A stretch of 64,000 bases of DNA from Rubrobacter taiwanensis (GTDB lineage: Bacteria > Actinomycetota > Rubrobacteria > Rubrobacterales > Rubrobacteraceae), in contig NZ_SKBU01000003.1 of the NCBI RefSeq assembly GCF_004337705.1, positions 62,001 to 126,000 of the forward strand, read 5' to 3'. Shown in pieces: positions 9,782 through 18,167 of this stretch (positions are counted from its first letter, which is position 1; every line of letters starts with the position of its first letter). The translations under genes were made by a program, and so were the position numbers. Under the pieces are notes generated by a model. That model did not search any database. It saw only the letters and a program-made list of their open reading frames with translations, and had not been told where the DNA came from.

Positions 9782-12136
9782 TCAGTCGGCAAAGCTCTGC
9801 ACGCCTTCGGACTCCAGCCGGGCGAGCAGCTCGCTCGCCCGGTCGGTGACCTGCCGGGGCAGTCCGGCGAGCCGTGCGACGTGGACTCCGTAGGAGGAGG
9901 ATTCGGCGCCGGGTTCGATACGGTGAAGGAAGACCACCTCTTCTCCGACCTCCTCCACGGCCGCCTTCAGGTTGCGGCAGCCGGGCAGTACGTCGGCGAG
10001 CTGGGTAAGTTCGTGGTAGTGGGTGGCGAAGAGCGTGAGCGCCTGCACCTCGTCGTGCAGGTACTCGGCGATAGCCCAGGCTATGCTCATGCCGTCGTAG
10101 GTCGAGGTTCCGCGCCCGACCTCGTCCAGGATCACGAGGCTGCGCTCCGTGGCGCTGTTCAGGATGCCCGCCGCCTCGGTCATCTCGACCATGAACGTGG
10201 ATTCGCCGGTCGCCAGCCGGTCCTCGGCCCCGACCCGGGTGAAGATGCGGTCTACGATCCCTATTCTCGCTGCGTCCGCCGGGACGTAGGAGCCGGCCTG
10301 TGCCAGCAGGGTTATGAGCGCGACCTGCCGCAGGAAGACGGATTTACCGGCCATGTTGGGGCCGGTGATGATCTGGAGCCGCGCGTCCTGGTCCAGTTCC
10401 GCGTCGTTGGGGACGAAGGGGGTCTCCAGAGCGTGTTCGACCACGGGGTGGCGTCCGGACTCTATCTTTATTCCGCGTTCCTCCGTCACCTCCGGGCGGC
10501 AGTAGCGCAGCTCGGCTGCGGCTGCGGCGAACGCGGCCAGCACGTCTATGGCGGCGATGGCCCGGGCGGTGAGTTGCAGGGTGGGGACGTTCTCCTTCAC
10601 GGCGGCCCGGATCTCCGAGAGGATCCGGCGCTCCAGCCGCTCTACCTCGTCGCGGGCGGTGAGCATCCTCGACTCGTGCTCTTTGAGCTCTGCGGTCACA
10701 TAGCGGGCGTTGTGCTTGAGCGCCTTGCGGTGCACGTAGTGGTCCGGGACCGCGTGCGCCTCCCTGCCCCCCACCTCGATAAAGTACCCTTCGCCGTCCC
10801 GGTAGCCGACCTTCAGCGTCTTCAGGCCGGTCTTCAGCCGCTCCTCGGCTTCGAAGCGCGAGAGCCACTCGTGCGCGCTGTCCCGGAAGCTGCGGGCCTC
10901 GTCCAGCTCCGCGGAGTATCCGGGGCGGATGATCTCGCCCTCCTCCTCGGAGATGGCAGCCCCGATAAGCTCCTGCACCTCCGGCAGCTCCCCGGCCGCA
11001 TCCAGCGCCTGGCTCAGCAGCTCGCTCCTTTCGGCCGCCGCATCCAGCGCCGCCTTCAGCGGCCCCACGGTCTCCAGCGCGCCCTTGAGCGCGAGCAGGT
11101 CGTTCGGCGAAGCGGAGAGGCGCACTATGCGGGTGGCGATCCGCTCGATATCCGGCACGCGGCTCAGGAGCTCCCGCGCCTCCTCGCGCAGCATGTAGTC
11201 GCCGTAGAAAGCGTCCACCGCCGCGAGGCGCCGTTCTATCTTCTCCGCTGAGAGCAGGGGGCGCTCCAGCCAGCGCCGCAAGGCCCGCCGCCCCATCGGG
11301 GTCTTCGTCCTGTCCACCGTACCCACGAGCTCGTCCAGCCCCAGGTTGCGCCGGGTAGCCTCGTCCAGCAGCATCCGGGAGGATGGGTGGTAGGGCCGGA
11401 AGCTCACCACCTGCTCCGGCGGGTTGCCGCCGCGCAGGTCCGTCATGTACTGGATGAGCGCTCCGGCGGCCCCGGTGAGCGCCGCCTTCCCGTCCAGCCC
11501 GAAGCCCTTGAGACCGGCCACGCCGAAGTGCCGCTTGAGCGTCTGCTCCCCGGCGGCGGGCTCGAACGTCCAGCGGGGGGCCGGACTGATCTTGGCCCGC
11601 ACGACCGGCAGGCTCTCCACGGCCGTGCGCTCCGGCACGACGAGCTCCCGCGGCGACCAGCGCTCCAGCTCGGCGTCGAGCTCGCCCTCGGGGATCTCCG
11701 TCCCCGTGAACTCGCCCGTGGAGGCCTCGACGACGGCTATGCCCGCGACCCCGCCCCTCACCACCACAGCCGCCAGATAGTTGGACTCCCCGGCGGCGAG
11801 CACGCCCTCTTCGATGACGGTCCCGGGGGTGAGGATTTGGGAGATCTCGCGCGTGAATTGCTTCGGCTTGGCCGGATGCGGCCTCTGCTCGGCGATGGCG
11901 ACCGAGTACCCCTTCCTCAGGAGCGCAGCCAGATGCTCGCTCAGCGCGTGGTGCGGGACCCCGGCGAGCGGCACCCGCCCCTCTCCGGCCGCCTCGCGCG
12001 AGGTCAGGCGGATGGAGAGCTCGCGCGAGATCGTCTTCGCGTCTTCCTCGAAGGTCTCGTAGAAGCTCCCGACCTGGTAGAAGAGTATGGTGCCGGCCGG
12101 GAGCCGGGCCTTGAGCTCGGCGTACCGCTGCAACAT
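9782..12136 (-). CDS. mutS: DNA mismatch recognition protein MutS
   Basis: A 784-residue ATPase that recognises mismatches and recruits MutL. The mismatch-contacting F-x-E motif is F25-Y26-E27 in GSFYETF (family usually GDFYELF). Walker A is GPNMAGKSVFLRQ, Walker B is VILDEVGRGTSTYDG, followed by ATHYHELTQLA. Length is near the family norm. The ATG at 12136 has no Shine-Dalgarno sequence; a promoter ends only 7 bp upstream, so translation is probably leaderless. Most Actinobacteria lack mutS/mutL and rely on NucS, so the pair marks a deep-branching lineage. Confidence 0.97.
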   Translation of the reverse strand: MLQRYAELKARLPAGTILFYQVGSFYETFEEDAKTISRELSIRLTSREAAGEGRVPLAGVPHHALSEHLAALLRKGYSVAIAEQRPHPAKPKQFTREISQILTPGTVIEEGVLAAGESNYLAAVVVRGGVAGIAVVEASTGEFTGTEIPEGELDAELERWSPRELVVPERTAVESLPVVRAKISPAPRWTFEPAAGEQTLKRHFGVAGLKGFGLDGKAALTGAAGALIQYMTDLRGGNPPEQVVSFRPYHPSSRMLLDEATRRNLGLDELVGTVDRTKTPMGRRALRRWLERPLLSAEKIERRLAAVDAFYGDYMLREEARELLSRVPDIERIATRIVRLSASPNDLLALKGALETVGPLKAALDAAAERSELLSQALDAAGELPEVQELIGAAISEEEGEIIRPGYSAELDEARSFRDSAHEWLSRFEAEERLKTGLKTLKVGYRDGEGYFIEVGGREAHAVPDHYVHRKALKHNARYVTAELKEHESRMLTARDEVERLERRILSEIRAAVKENVPTLQLTARAIAAIDVLAAFAAAAAELRYCRPEVTEERGIKIESGRHPVVEHALETPFVPNDAELDQDARLQIITGPNMAGKSVFLRQVALITLLAQAGSYVPADAARIGIVDRIFTRVGAEDRLATGESTFMVEMTEAAGILNSATERSLVILDEVGRGTSTYDGMSIAWAIAEYLHDEVQALTLFATHYHELTQLADVLPGCRNLKAAVEEVGEEVVFLHRIEPGAESSSYGVHVARLAGLPRQVTDRASELLARLESEGVQSFAD

Positions 12137-12143
12137 GGGGAAT

Positions 12144-12172
12144 ATTCTACGGACATATACCCCGCGCGTCAG
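12144..12172 (-). promoter_or_regulatory. mutS promoter giving a leaderless transcript
   Basis: CTGACG (12167-12172), a 17-bp spacer and TAGAAT (12144-12149) read on the minus strand. Seven bases separate the -10 box from the mutS ATG, placing the start site at the start codon. Confidence 0.6.
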
Positions 12173-12224
12173 CCCTTAAATACCGGGCTCAGCCGGGAGG
12201 CGTATTCTCCGGGGCGTGAGAGCC

Positions 12225-12749
12225 TCAGTTGCCGCCGCTCTGAGACTGGACGCTCCGCTGGTCGCCGAACCGGGTGGTCGACTCCTCCTGGACGCCGCTG
12301 CCGCCCGTGGAGGAGGCCTGGAAGCTGTTATCCTGGTAGGTGAACTTTATCTGCCCGCCGCGGGCGTTCGTCTGGTGGACGAAGCGCGCTTCGTCTCCGT
12401 GGGTCAGGACTACGCGCAGCCGGTCGTCGTTCCGATCCTGCTTGCGGATCTGGCACTCCAGCTTGCCGCTCGCGGGGAAGGTAAACCGCTCGGGGACCTG
12501 CCCCCGGATCTCGCGCTCCTGACCGCCGGTGCTGCACGTGCCGGCGAACCGGGCCCCCTCCGTGCCTCCGACCCTCAGCACCACGCCGTCGGCGCGGGCC
12601 CGCCCGTCGCCGGCCGGCTCCTCTTCAGCAGTGGCGTTCCGCTCCGCCGGTTGCTCGTTCTTGGTCCCTTCCGGGCTCGCCGGTTCGCCGCCGCAGGCCG
12701 CAAGGGCCAGTAGGGCGGTCGCGAAGAGGATCAGGACTCTCAGCCTCAC
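12225..12749 (-). CDS. secreted lipoprotein of unknown function
   Basis: A 174-residue protein with a lipoprotein signal peptide: basic start, hydrophobic core and lipobox ALAAC, so it should be lipid-anchored outside the membrane. A disordered Glu/Pro/Ala/Asn stretch follows, then a compact domain containing a TCSTGGQEREI segment and a second Cys (KLECQIRK), which could form a disulfide, and a Ser/Gly/Gln-rich tail. GTG 12749 is chosen because GGAGG lies 9 bases upstream and it directly begins the signal peptide. No family recognised. Confidence 0.7.
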   Translation of the reverse strand: MRLRVLILFATALLALAACGGEPASPEGTKNEQPAERNATAEEEPAGDGRARADGVVLRVGGTEGARFAGTCSTGGQEREIRGQVPERFTFPASGKLECQIRKQDRNDDRLRVVLTHGDEARFVHQTNARGGQIKFTYQDNSFQASSTGGSGVQEESTTRFGDQRSVQSQSGGN

Positions 12750-12870
12750 GTCTGTCCACCTCCTGCGCGTGGTCTCCGGCATTTATACCCCGCGCGGGTT
12801 ACGGGGCGATTTACCAAACGTTAAGAAAGATTAGAACCCGTAAAGGGAGGCCCTGCTAAACTTCCGGGAC

Positions 12871-13737
12871 ATGAGCGACCCCGAGAGAGTCCGGCAGCGG
12901 CAGCGCACCGAGTGGAGCGCCGTGGCTCCCGGCTGGCAGCGGTTCCGGGAGAAGCTGGGCGCTCCTACGGGCCGGATCACCGAACGTATGGTGGAGCTGG
13001 CCGGCATCCGGCCGGGCTTCCGGGTCCTGGACCTGGCCTGCGGCGCCGGCGACCCGGCCCTCACCATCGCGCAGATCGTCGGCTCCGGGGGATACGTGCT
13101 GGGGCTGGACCTCTCGCAGGAGATGGTCCGCGCCGCCAGAGCCGAAGCTCGCCGGCAGAACATCACCAACGCCGGGTTTCGTGCCATCCGGAGCGAGCTC
13201 GAGCCCGGCGTGCCGGCCGGGAGTTTCGACGCCGCGACCTGCCGGCTGGGCCTGATGTTCATGCCGGACCCCGCGGCGGCGCTGCGGGAGCTGCACCGCG
13301 CGCTCAGGCCCGGAGCGAGGGTGGCGGTGAGCACCTGGGGCCGCCCGGAGCGCAACCCCAACTTCTCCATCCCGCTGGAGATTATCGGCCGGCACGCCGG
13401 GCTGCCGCCGCAGGGCCCGATGACCCCCGGGCTCTTCGCCCTCCCAACTCCGGAGCACCTGGAGGCTGTGCTCAGAGCCGCCGGCTTCGAGGAGGTGGAG
13501 GTCGAGGTCCTCCGCACCCCGGCCGTGCGGGCCCGGGACGCGGAGACGTTCTGGCGCGGGGTCTCCACGGTCGCCGCCCCTATAGCCTCGATCCTGGACT
13601 CGCTGACCGGGGAGCAGCGCCGCCGGATCCGGGAGGACGCCCTGGCGACGCTCGGGGAGATATTCCCGGACGGGCCGGTCGAGCTGGAGGGCGAGGCGGT
13701 CCTGGGCGCGGGCAGGAGGAGAGCCCCGGCGCTGTAG
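12871..13737 (+). CDS. class I SAM-dependent methyltransferase
   Basis: A 288-residue methyltransferase of the UbiE/arsM-like small-molecule type. The SAM-binding motif I is VLDLACGAGDPAL, the motif II acidic residue is in VLGLDLSQEMV, and FMPDPAAALRELHRALRPGARV is the conserved post-core segment. The substrate cannot be told. The ATG has no ribosome binding site, but TAAACT (12857-12862) ends 8 bases upstream, suggesting a leaderless mRNA. It is followed after 60 bp by the ABC1 gene, which has its own -10-like box. Confidence 0.87.
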   Translation: MSDPERVRQRQRTEWSAVAPGWQRFREKLGAPTGRITERMVELAGIRPGFRVLDLACGAGDPALTIAQIVGSGGYVLGLDLSQEMVRAARAEARRQNITNAGFRAIRSELEPGVPAGSFDAATCRLGLMFMPDPAAALRELHRALRPGARVAVSTWGRPERNPNFSIPLEIIGRHAGLPPQGPMTPGLFALPTPEHLEAVLRAAGFEEVEVEVLRTPAVRARDAETFWRGVSTVAAPIASILDSLTGEQRRRIREDALATLGEIFPDGPVELEGEAVLGAGRRRAPAL

Positions 13738-13797
13738 GCTCAGGACGGGAGATACCCTTCACAGGGCCGGGAGGCGCAGCCTGTATACTCCGGGAGT

Positions 13798-15204
13798 ATG
13801 CGCAGAACACTGCCCCTTACGCCGCTAGATCTGCACCGGGAGTGGGCGGAGGCATCGCTCAAGGCGCTCCGCGCATTAGACCTCGCCCGCAGCCAGACCT
13901 TCCTCCGGTTCGAGACGTTCCTCGCAGCTCAGGAGCGTCTGGGGCGCTGGCTTCCGGCCGGTGCGGCGCAGCGGCGCGCGGCCGTGATCTGGACGGTGGC
14001 GTGGGACATATACCTCGGGTACAAGACGCTGCAGGAGCGCGCCCGGTGGTGGCCCGGAGCGGTGAGCCCATCAGACCGGGAGGCGCAGCACCGGCGCGGC
14101 GCCGACCACCTGCTGAACGCGGCCCGCTCGCTGGGCGGAGCGCTCATCAAGGCCGGGCAGTTCGCCTCCACCCGTCCCGACCTGCTCCCGCTCCCGTACA
14201 TCGAGCGGCTCTCGGAGCTCCAGGACCGCCTCCCGCCGCAGCCCTGGCCGGTGATCGGAGACGCCATAGAGAACCAGCTCGGGCGCCCGCTCGCCTCCGT
14301 CTTCGCGGAGATAGACCCCGAGCCGGTCTCCGCCGCCTCCATCGCCCAGGTGCACCGCGGCCGCCTGAAAGACGGCCGGGAAGTAGCCGTGAAGGTCCGG
14401 CACCCGGGCGTAGCGGAGATCATGCACGCCGATCTCGAAGCCCTGCAGTTCACCTTCGACGCCGTCGCGGCGCTGGAGCCCTCTCTCCGGCTGCGGCCCA
14501 TCACGGACTACCTGCGCCGGACGCTCCCGCTGGAGCTGGACCTCCGCCGGGAGGCTCAGGCGATGCGCAAGCTGCGGGAGGCGCTGGCCGGCAGGGAGGA
14601 CGCGGTTATCCCCGAGCCCGCCGAAGAGCTCGTGACCGGGGGCCTGCTCGTAATGGAGTACGTCGAGGGCGTCAAGATCACGGACCGGAGAGCGCTGCAG
14701 CGGGCCGGCATCGAGCCCCGCGCTGCAGCCGAACTGCTGAACGACCTCTACGCGGACCAGATCTTCCGGCGCAACGTCCTGCACGCCGACCCGCACCCCG
14801 GCAACCTCTACGTGCAGCCCGGCCCGCGGCTGGTGCTCCTGGACCACGGCCTCACCGTGCCGCTGGAGCGCGGGCTGGCGGGCGAGCTCGGCGCGGCGGT
14901 GCGGGCCCTTACGGCGGGAGACCTCGGCGCCCTCTCCGCGGCGCTGAACCGCGCCGGGATGCCGGTGGACGCAGAGCAGACGGACCTGGACACCCTGCTG
15001 CAGCTCGCCGGGGTGCTGCTCGGCAGCGAGCCGGACGGGGCGGCCGCAGACCTCTCCCGCTTCGGCCGGAACCTGGGCGCGAGCATCGGCGACATCCCGC
15101 CGGACCTCCTGCTCGCGGGCCGCGCCATCGGCTTGCTCGACGGCATCACCCGCCAGCTAGCTCCGGAGCTAGACGCCCTGGAGATCGCGGCGCGGTACAC
15201 CTGA
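13798..15204 (+). CDS. ABC1/UbiB (AarF) family atypical kinase-like protein
   Basis: A 468-residue member of the ABC1/ADCK/UbiB family. The invariant KxGQ motif is present as LIKAGQFASTRPDLLP, followed by the AAS-loop SAASIAQVHRG, the lysine strand EVAVKVRHPG, the catalytic-loop-like HADPHPGNL and the metal-binding LLDHG. In quinone-making bacteria these ATPases support isoprenoid-quinone synthesis or lipid homeostasis; the partner here is unknown. A TATACT hexamer (13784-13789) ends 8 bases before the ATG with no separate Shine-Dalgarno sequence, again a leaderless layout. Members in other bacteria often carry C-terminal membrane helices; none is obvious here. Confidence 0.88.
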   Translation: MRRTLPLTPLDLHREWAEASLKALRALDLARSQTFLRFETFLAAQERLGRWLPAGAAQRRAAVIWTVAWDIYLGYKTLQERARWWPGAVSPSDREAQHRRGADHLLNAARSLGGALIKAGQFASTRPDLLPLPYIERLSELQDRLPPQPWPVIGDAIENQLGRPLASVFAEIDPEPVSAASIAQVHRGRLKDGREVAVKVRHPGVAEIMHADLEALQFTFDAVAALEPSLRLRPITDYLRRTLPLELDLRREAQAMRKLREALAGREDAVIPEPAEELVTGGLLVMEYVEGVKITDRRALQRAGIEPRAAAELLNDLYADQIFRRNVLHADPHPGNLYVQPGPRLVLLDHGLTVPLERGLAGELGAAVRALTAGDLGALSAALNRAGMPVDAEQTDLDTLLQLAGVLLGSEPDGAAADLSRFGRNLGASIGDIPPDLLLAGRAIGLLDGITRQLAPELDALEIAARYT

Positions 15205-15262
15205 ACCCCGCCCCGGGCGGGTATCATGAGGGTGAAAGTCATCTGAAAGGAGGGGCCACATC

Positions 15263-16090
15263 ATGTCGCTAACCCTCGGGACCGGCCCGTTCAGCGGGAA
15301 GAGCGGAGGAACCTTCAACTTCGACACCTCGGTGCTCAAGCCCCACACCCTGTACTTCGAAGACTCTCCGAAAAGGGTGCGGGTCGTCTTCAACGGCGAG
15401 ACGGTAGCCGACAGCCGCCGCATGAAGCTGCTGCACGAGACAGGGCTTCTGCCCGTCTACTACTTCCCCGAAGCAGACGTCCGCGCCGAGCTCCTGGAGC
15501 CCACCGACCACACCACCCGCTGTCCCTTCAAAGGCGACGCCTCCTACTGGTCGGTGCGGGCCGGGGACCGGATAGCCGAGAACGCCGCCTGGAGCTACCC
15601 GGAGCCGCTGGAAGACGCTCCGCCGCTCGCCGGCTACATCGCCTTCTACTGGGACAAGATGGACGCCTGGTACGAGGAGGACGAGGAGGTAACCGTCCAC
15701 CCCCGCGACCCCTACCACAGGATAGACGTCCTGGACAGCTCCCGGCACGTGCGAATCTCCGTAAACGGCGAGCTCGTCGCCGAGACCCGGCGGCCGAAGA
15801 TCCTCTTCGAGACCTCCCTTCCGCCCCGCTACTACATCCCGCCCGAGGACGTGCGGCGAGAGCTGCTGGTGCCGAGCGACTCTTCCTCCGAGTGCCCCTA
15901 CAAGGGCGTGGCCTCATACTGGTCGGTTGAGGCCGGCGGCGAGACGGCAAAGGACCTGGTCTGGAGCTACCCGGAAGCCCGCCGCGACGCCCAGAAGGTC
16001 GAGGGCCTGCTCTGCTTCTTCAACGAACGCGTGGACCTGGAGGTGGACGGCGAGAAGCAGGAGCGCCCGAAAACGCAGTGGTCGGAGTAG
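15263..16090 (+). CDS. tandem DUF427 domain protein
   Basis: A 275-residue protein built from two copies of the DUF427 domain, about residues 35-130 and 150-250. Each copy has V-R-[VI]-x-[FV]-NGE-x-VA(D/E)(S/T)RR, a YY-[FI]-P block, CP[FY]KG-x-ASYWSV and WSYPE. AAGGAGG lies nine bases before the ATG. The structure of DUF427 proteins is known to be a small beta-rich tent-like fold, but no activity is established. Downstream it converges on an LLM oxidoreductase gene. Confidence 0.85.
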   Translation: MSLTLGTGPFSGKSGGTFNFDTSVLKPHTLYFEDSPKRVRVVFNGETVADSRRMKLLHETGLLPVYYFPEADVRAELLEPTDHTTRCPFKGDASYWSVRAGDRIAENAAWSYPEPLEDAPPLAGYIAFYWDKMDAWYEEDEEVTVHPRDPYHRIDVLDSSRHVRISVNGELVAETRRPKILFETSLPPRYYIPPEDVRRELLVPSDSSSECPYKGVASYWSVEAGGETAKDLVWSYPEARRDAQKVEGLLCFFNERVDLEVDGEKQERPKTQWSE

Positions 16091-16099
16091 ATCCGGCCC

Positions 16100-17005
16100 T
16101 CATCTCCCCGAAAGCTGCGGCAAAACCGAGGACGCCATGGCTTCCAAACCCTCGATATCGTCGATCTCCAACCACTGCAGCATGACCCGCTGCACCCCGG
16201 CCTCCGCCAGGCGGCCGAGCCGTTCGGCGACCTCCGGCGCGGCGCCGGCGATGACACCCTGAGCCTCTAACCGCTCCCGCTCGGGGGCGGCAGGCTCGCG
16301 GCCGAAGATGACGCGCGTCATCAGGGTGCGGCGCACCTCCTCCGGTCTCCGGCCGGCCTCCGCCAGCATCCCGTCCAGGCGGGCGCTCAGCTCGGCGAAC
16401 CGTCCGGCCGGGATGAAGACGGCGTTCCACTCGTCGGCGTAGCGGGCGGCCAGCGGCAGCGTCCTCCTCGGACCGTTGCCCCCGATGACTATGGGAGGGC
16501 CGCCCGGCCGCGGCGAGCGCGGCTTCAGCACCGCCTCGCGCAGCCGGTAAAACTCGCCGGAGTAGGAGACGGGCTTCTCGCTGCGCAGAAGGCGGGTTAC
16601 GACCTCCAGAGCCTCTTCGAAGCGGGCGAACCGGCGGTCTATGTCCAGCAGGTCGAAGCCGAAAGCCTCGTGCTCCCGCTCCTGCCAGCCAGCTCCCAGG
16701 CCTAGCCGGAGGCGTCCTTCGGCTAAAGCGTCCACCGCGCTCGCCTGCCAGGCCGTTATTACGGGATGCCGGAAGGAGACCGGCGAGACCAGCGGGCCGA
16801 ACTCTATCCTTTCGGTGTTCTCCGCGAGCCAGGTGAGCGACGACCACAGCTCCAGCGCGTCCTTGACCGGACCCTCCGGGTTGGTGAAGTGGTCCGAGCG
16901 GTAGAGTCCGGCGTACCCGCAGTCCTCCACGGTCCGCACCAGCCGCTTCCAGCGCGGCCAGCCGATCCCGTCCTGCCCCTCGATCATGATCGCGACTTCG
17001 ATCAC
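16100..17005 (-). CDS. LLM-class flavin/F420-dependent oxidoreductase
   Basis: A roughly 301-residue (beta/alpha)8 luciferase-like monooxygenase family protein. Signature segments are GYAGLYRSDHF, IEFGPLVSPVSFRHP, GRLRLGLGAGWQEREHEAFG and PPIVIGGNGPRRTLPLAARYADEWN, typical of the F420-dependent subclass with similarity to TIGR03560. The substrate is not predictable. GTG 17005 has GGGGAG five to six bases upstream and begins at the first conserved strand; the frame stays open to 17038. Two further relatives occur at 46233 and 47939, but they belong to a different, glucose-6-phosphate-dehydrogenase-like subfamily. Confidence 0.85.
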   Translation of the reverse strand: MIEVAIMIEGQDGIGWPRWKRLVRTVEDCGYAGLYRSDHFTNPEGPVKDALELWSSLTWLAENTERIEFGPLVSPVSFRHPVITAWQASAVDALAEGRLRLGLGAGWQEREHEAFGFDLLDIDRRFARFEEALEVVTRLLRSEKPVSYSGEFYRLREAVLKPRSPRPGGPPIVIGGNGPRRTLPLAARYADEWNAVFIPAGRFAELSARLDGMLAEAGRRPEEVRRTLMTRVIFGREPAAPERERLEAQGVIAGAAPEVAERLGRLAEAGVQRVMLQWLEIDDIEGLEAMASSVLPQLSGR

Positions 17006-17082
17006 TTGCGCTCCCCCCTTGCTCTTCTGGGACGACAAGAGCGATTCTAGCCTGTAGGTGCAGCTTTGAATACAATGGATCT

Positions 17083-17373
17083 ATGGCTATGCCAGACTTT
17101 CAAGCCGTCATGCTCCCATTGCTGACCCTGGTATCAGATGGCAAAGAATATAGGTTCCGCGACGTGGTAGAAACCTTAGCCCAACACTTCGAGCTGAGCG
17201 AAGAAGAACGCCTTGAACTGCTCCCGAGCGGCAAGGCGCCGGAATTTGCAAATCGTGTAGGGTGGGCTACCACGCACCTATCTAAAGCTCGCTTGATCGA
17301 ACGCCCAAGGCGCGGCTATCTGAGAATCACAGAGCGCGGCTTATCCTTGCCGGGTAAAGATCGAAGCTCTTGA
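17083..17373 (+). pseudogene. truncated Mrr-type restriction endonuclease (N-terminal winged-helix only)
   Basis: A 96-residue protein that matches only the Mrr N-terminal DNA-binding domain: a leading helix MLPLLTLVSDG, EEERLELLPSG, NRVGWATTHLSKARLIERPRRGYLRITERG. The PD-(D/E)xK nuclease domain that normally follows (about 150-200 residues) is absent in all frames of the next 190 bp. Codon and base use is visibly more AT-rich than in neighbouring genes, suggesting acquisition by transfer and later loss of the 3' part. It could still act as a small DNA-binding protein. The ATG at 17089 is an equally possible start. Confidence 0.7.
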
Positions 17374-17509
17374 GCGGGTCGAGCGTGACGAGCCGGCCAT
17401 TCCCGACGAGCCACTTTCAGGAGACTTCACCCGGTGGTGATCGACCGCGAGGAGGGTCGGAGTACCGGCGCTCAGCAGCGGCCCCGGGCGACGAGGATCT
17501 CTGCCGTGC

Positions 17510-17536
17510 TGTCACAGATCGGCTCCGGCCGGTGTC
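17510..17536 (+). promoter_or_regulatory. ECF41-type sigma factor promoter
   Basis: TGTCACA at 17510-17516, exactly 16 bases, then TGTC at 17533-17536. The described ECF41 promoter is TGTCACA-N16-CGTC, so only one base of the -10 element differs. It lies 31 bp before the decarboxylase/ECF41 operon, implying autoregulation by the sigma factor encoded there. Confidence 0.75.
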
Positions 17537-17567
17537 TCTGTGTTAAAACCACCGGCAAGGAGGATAA

Positions 17568-18167
17568 ATGGCCAGCAACACCAGGATCCCGCCGGCCGAG
17601 ATCACCGGCATCTACGGCGCGTTGATCAAACTGATGTCCCGCAAGATGCTCGGCGATGTACCCGACGCGGTCGGGGTCGTATGGCACAACCGGAAGGTGC
17701 TGAACTTCAGCTTCGGCCTCAGTCGCAAGATACAGAAGTGGGATGCGTGTGACGAGAACCTGAAGTCGTTCGCCCACATGGCGGTAGCCAGCCTGGTCGG
17801 CTGCAGCTTCTGCCTGGACTTCGGCTACTGGCAGGCGCACAACAAAGGGCTCGACCTGGAGAAGGCGCGCGAGGTGCCGCGCTGGCGCGAATCGGACGTA
17901 TTCACGCCGCTGGAGCGTGACGTCATGGAGTACGCCGAGGCGATGAGCCAGACCCCGCCGACGGTGACCGACGAGCTATCGAAGAGGCTGTTGGAGGCGC
18001 TTGGCCCGGCTGCGATGGTGGAGCTTACCGCGTTTATCGCGCTGGCGAACTTCATGACCCGCAACAACGTCGCGCTGGGCCTTGAGTCTCAGGGCTTCTC
18101 GGCCGCCTGTAACCTGAAGCCGCTGGCCGAGCCGACCGGACGGCCGGGGGTAACGCCCGCCTCATGA
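17568..18167 (+). CDS. carboxymuconolactone decarboxylase/AhpD family protein
   Basis: A 199-residue AhpD-fold protein. The redox or catalytic CxxC is C79-S-F-C82 in VGCSFCLDFG, with the downstream family helix (AMSQTPPTVTDEL) and a C-terminal NFMTRNNVALG helix. Proteins of this group are the C member of the carboxymuconolactone decarboxylase, oxidoreductase or epimerase (COE) genes that accompany ECF41 sigma factors and are their usual target. AAGGAGG precedes the ATG, and an ECF41-like promoter lies upstream. The stop overlaps the sigma factor start by 4 bp (ATGA), so expression is coupled. The enzymatic reaction is unknown. Confidence 0.9.
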   Translation: MASNTRIPPAEITGIYGALIKLMSRKMLGDVPDAVGVVWHNRKVLNFSFGLSRKIQKWDACDENLKSFAHMAVASLVGCSFCLDFGYWQAHNKGLDLEKAREVPRWRESDVFTPLERDVMEYAEAMSQTPPTVTDELSKRLLEALGPAAMVELTAFIALANFMTRNNVALGLESQGFSAACNLKPLAEPTGRPGVTPAS

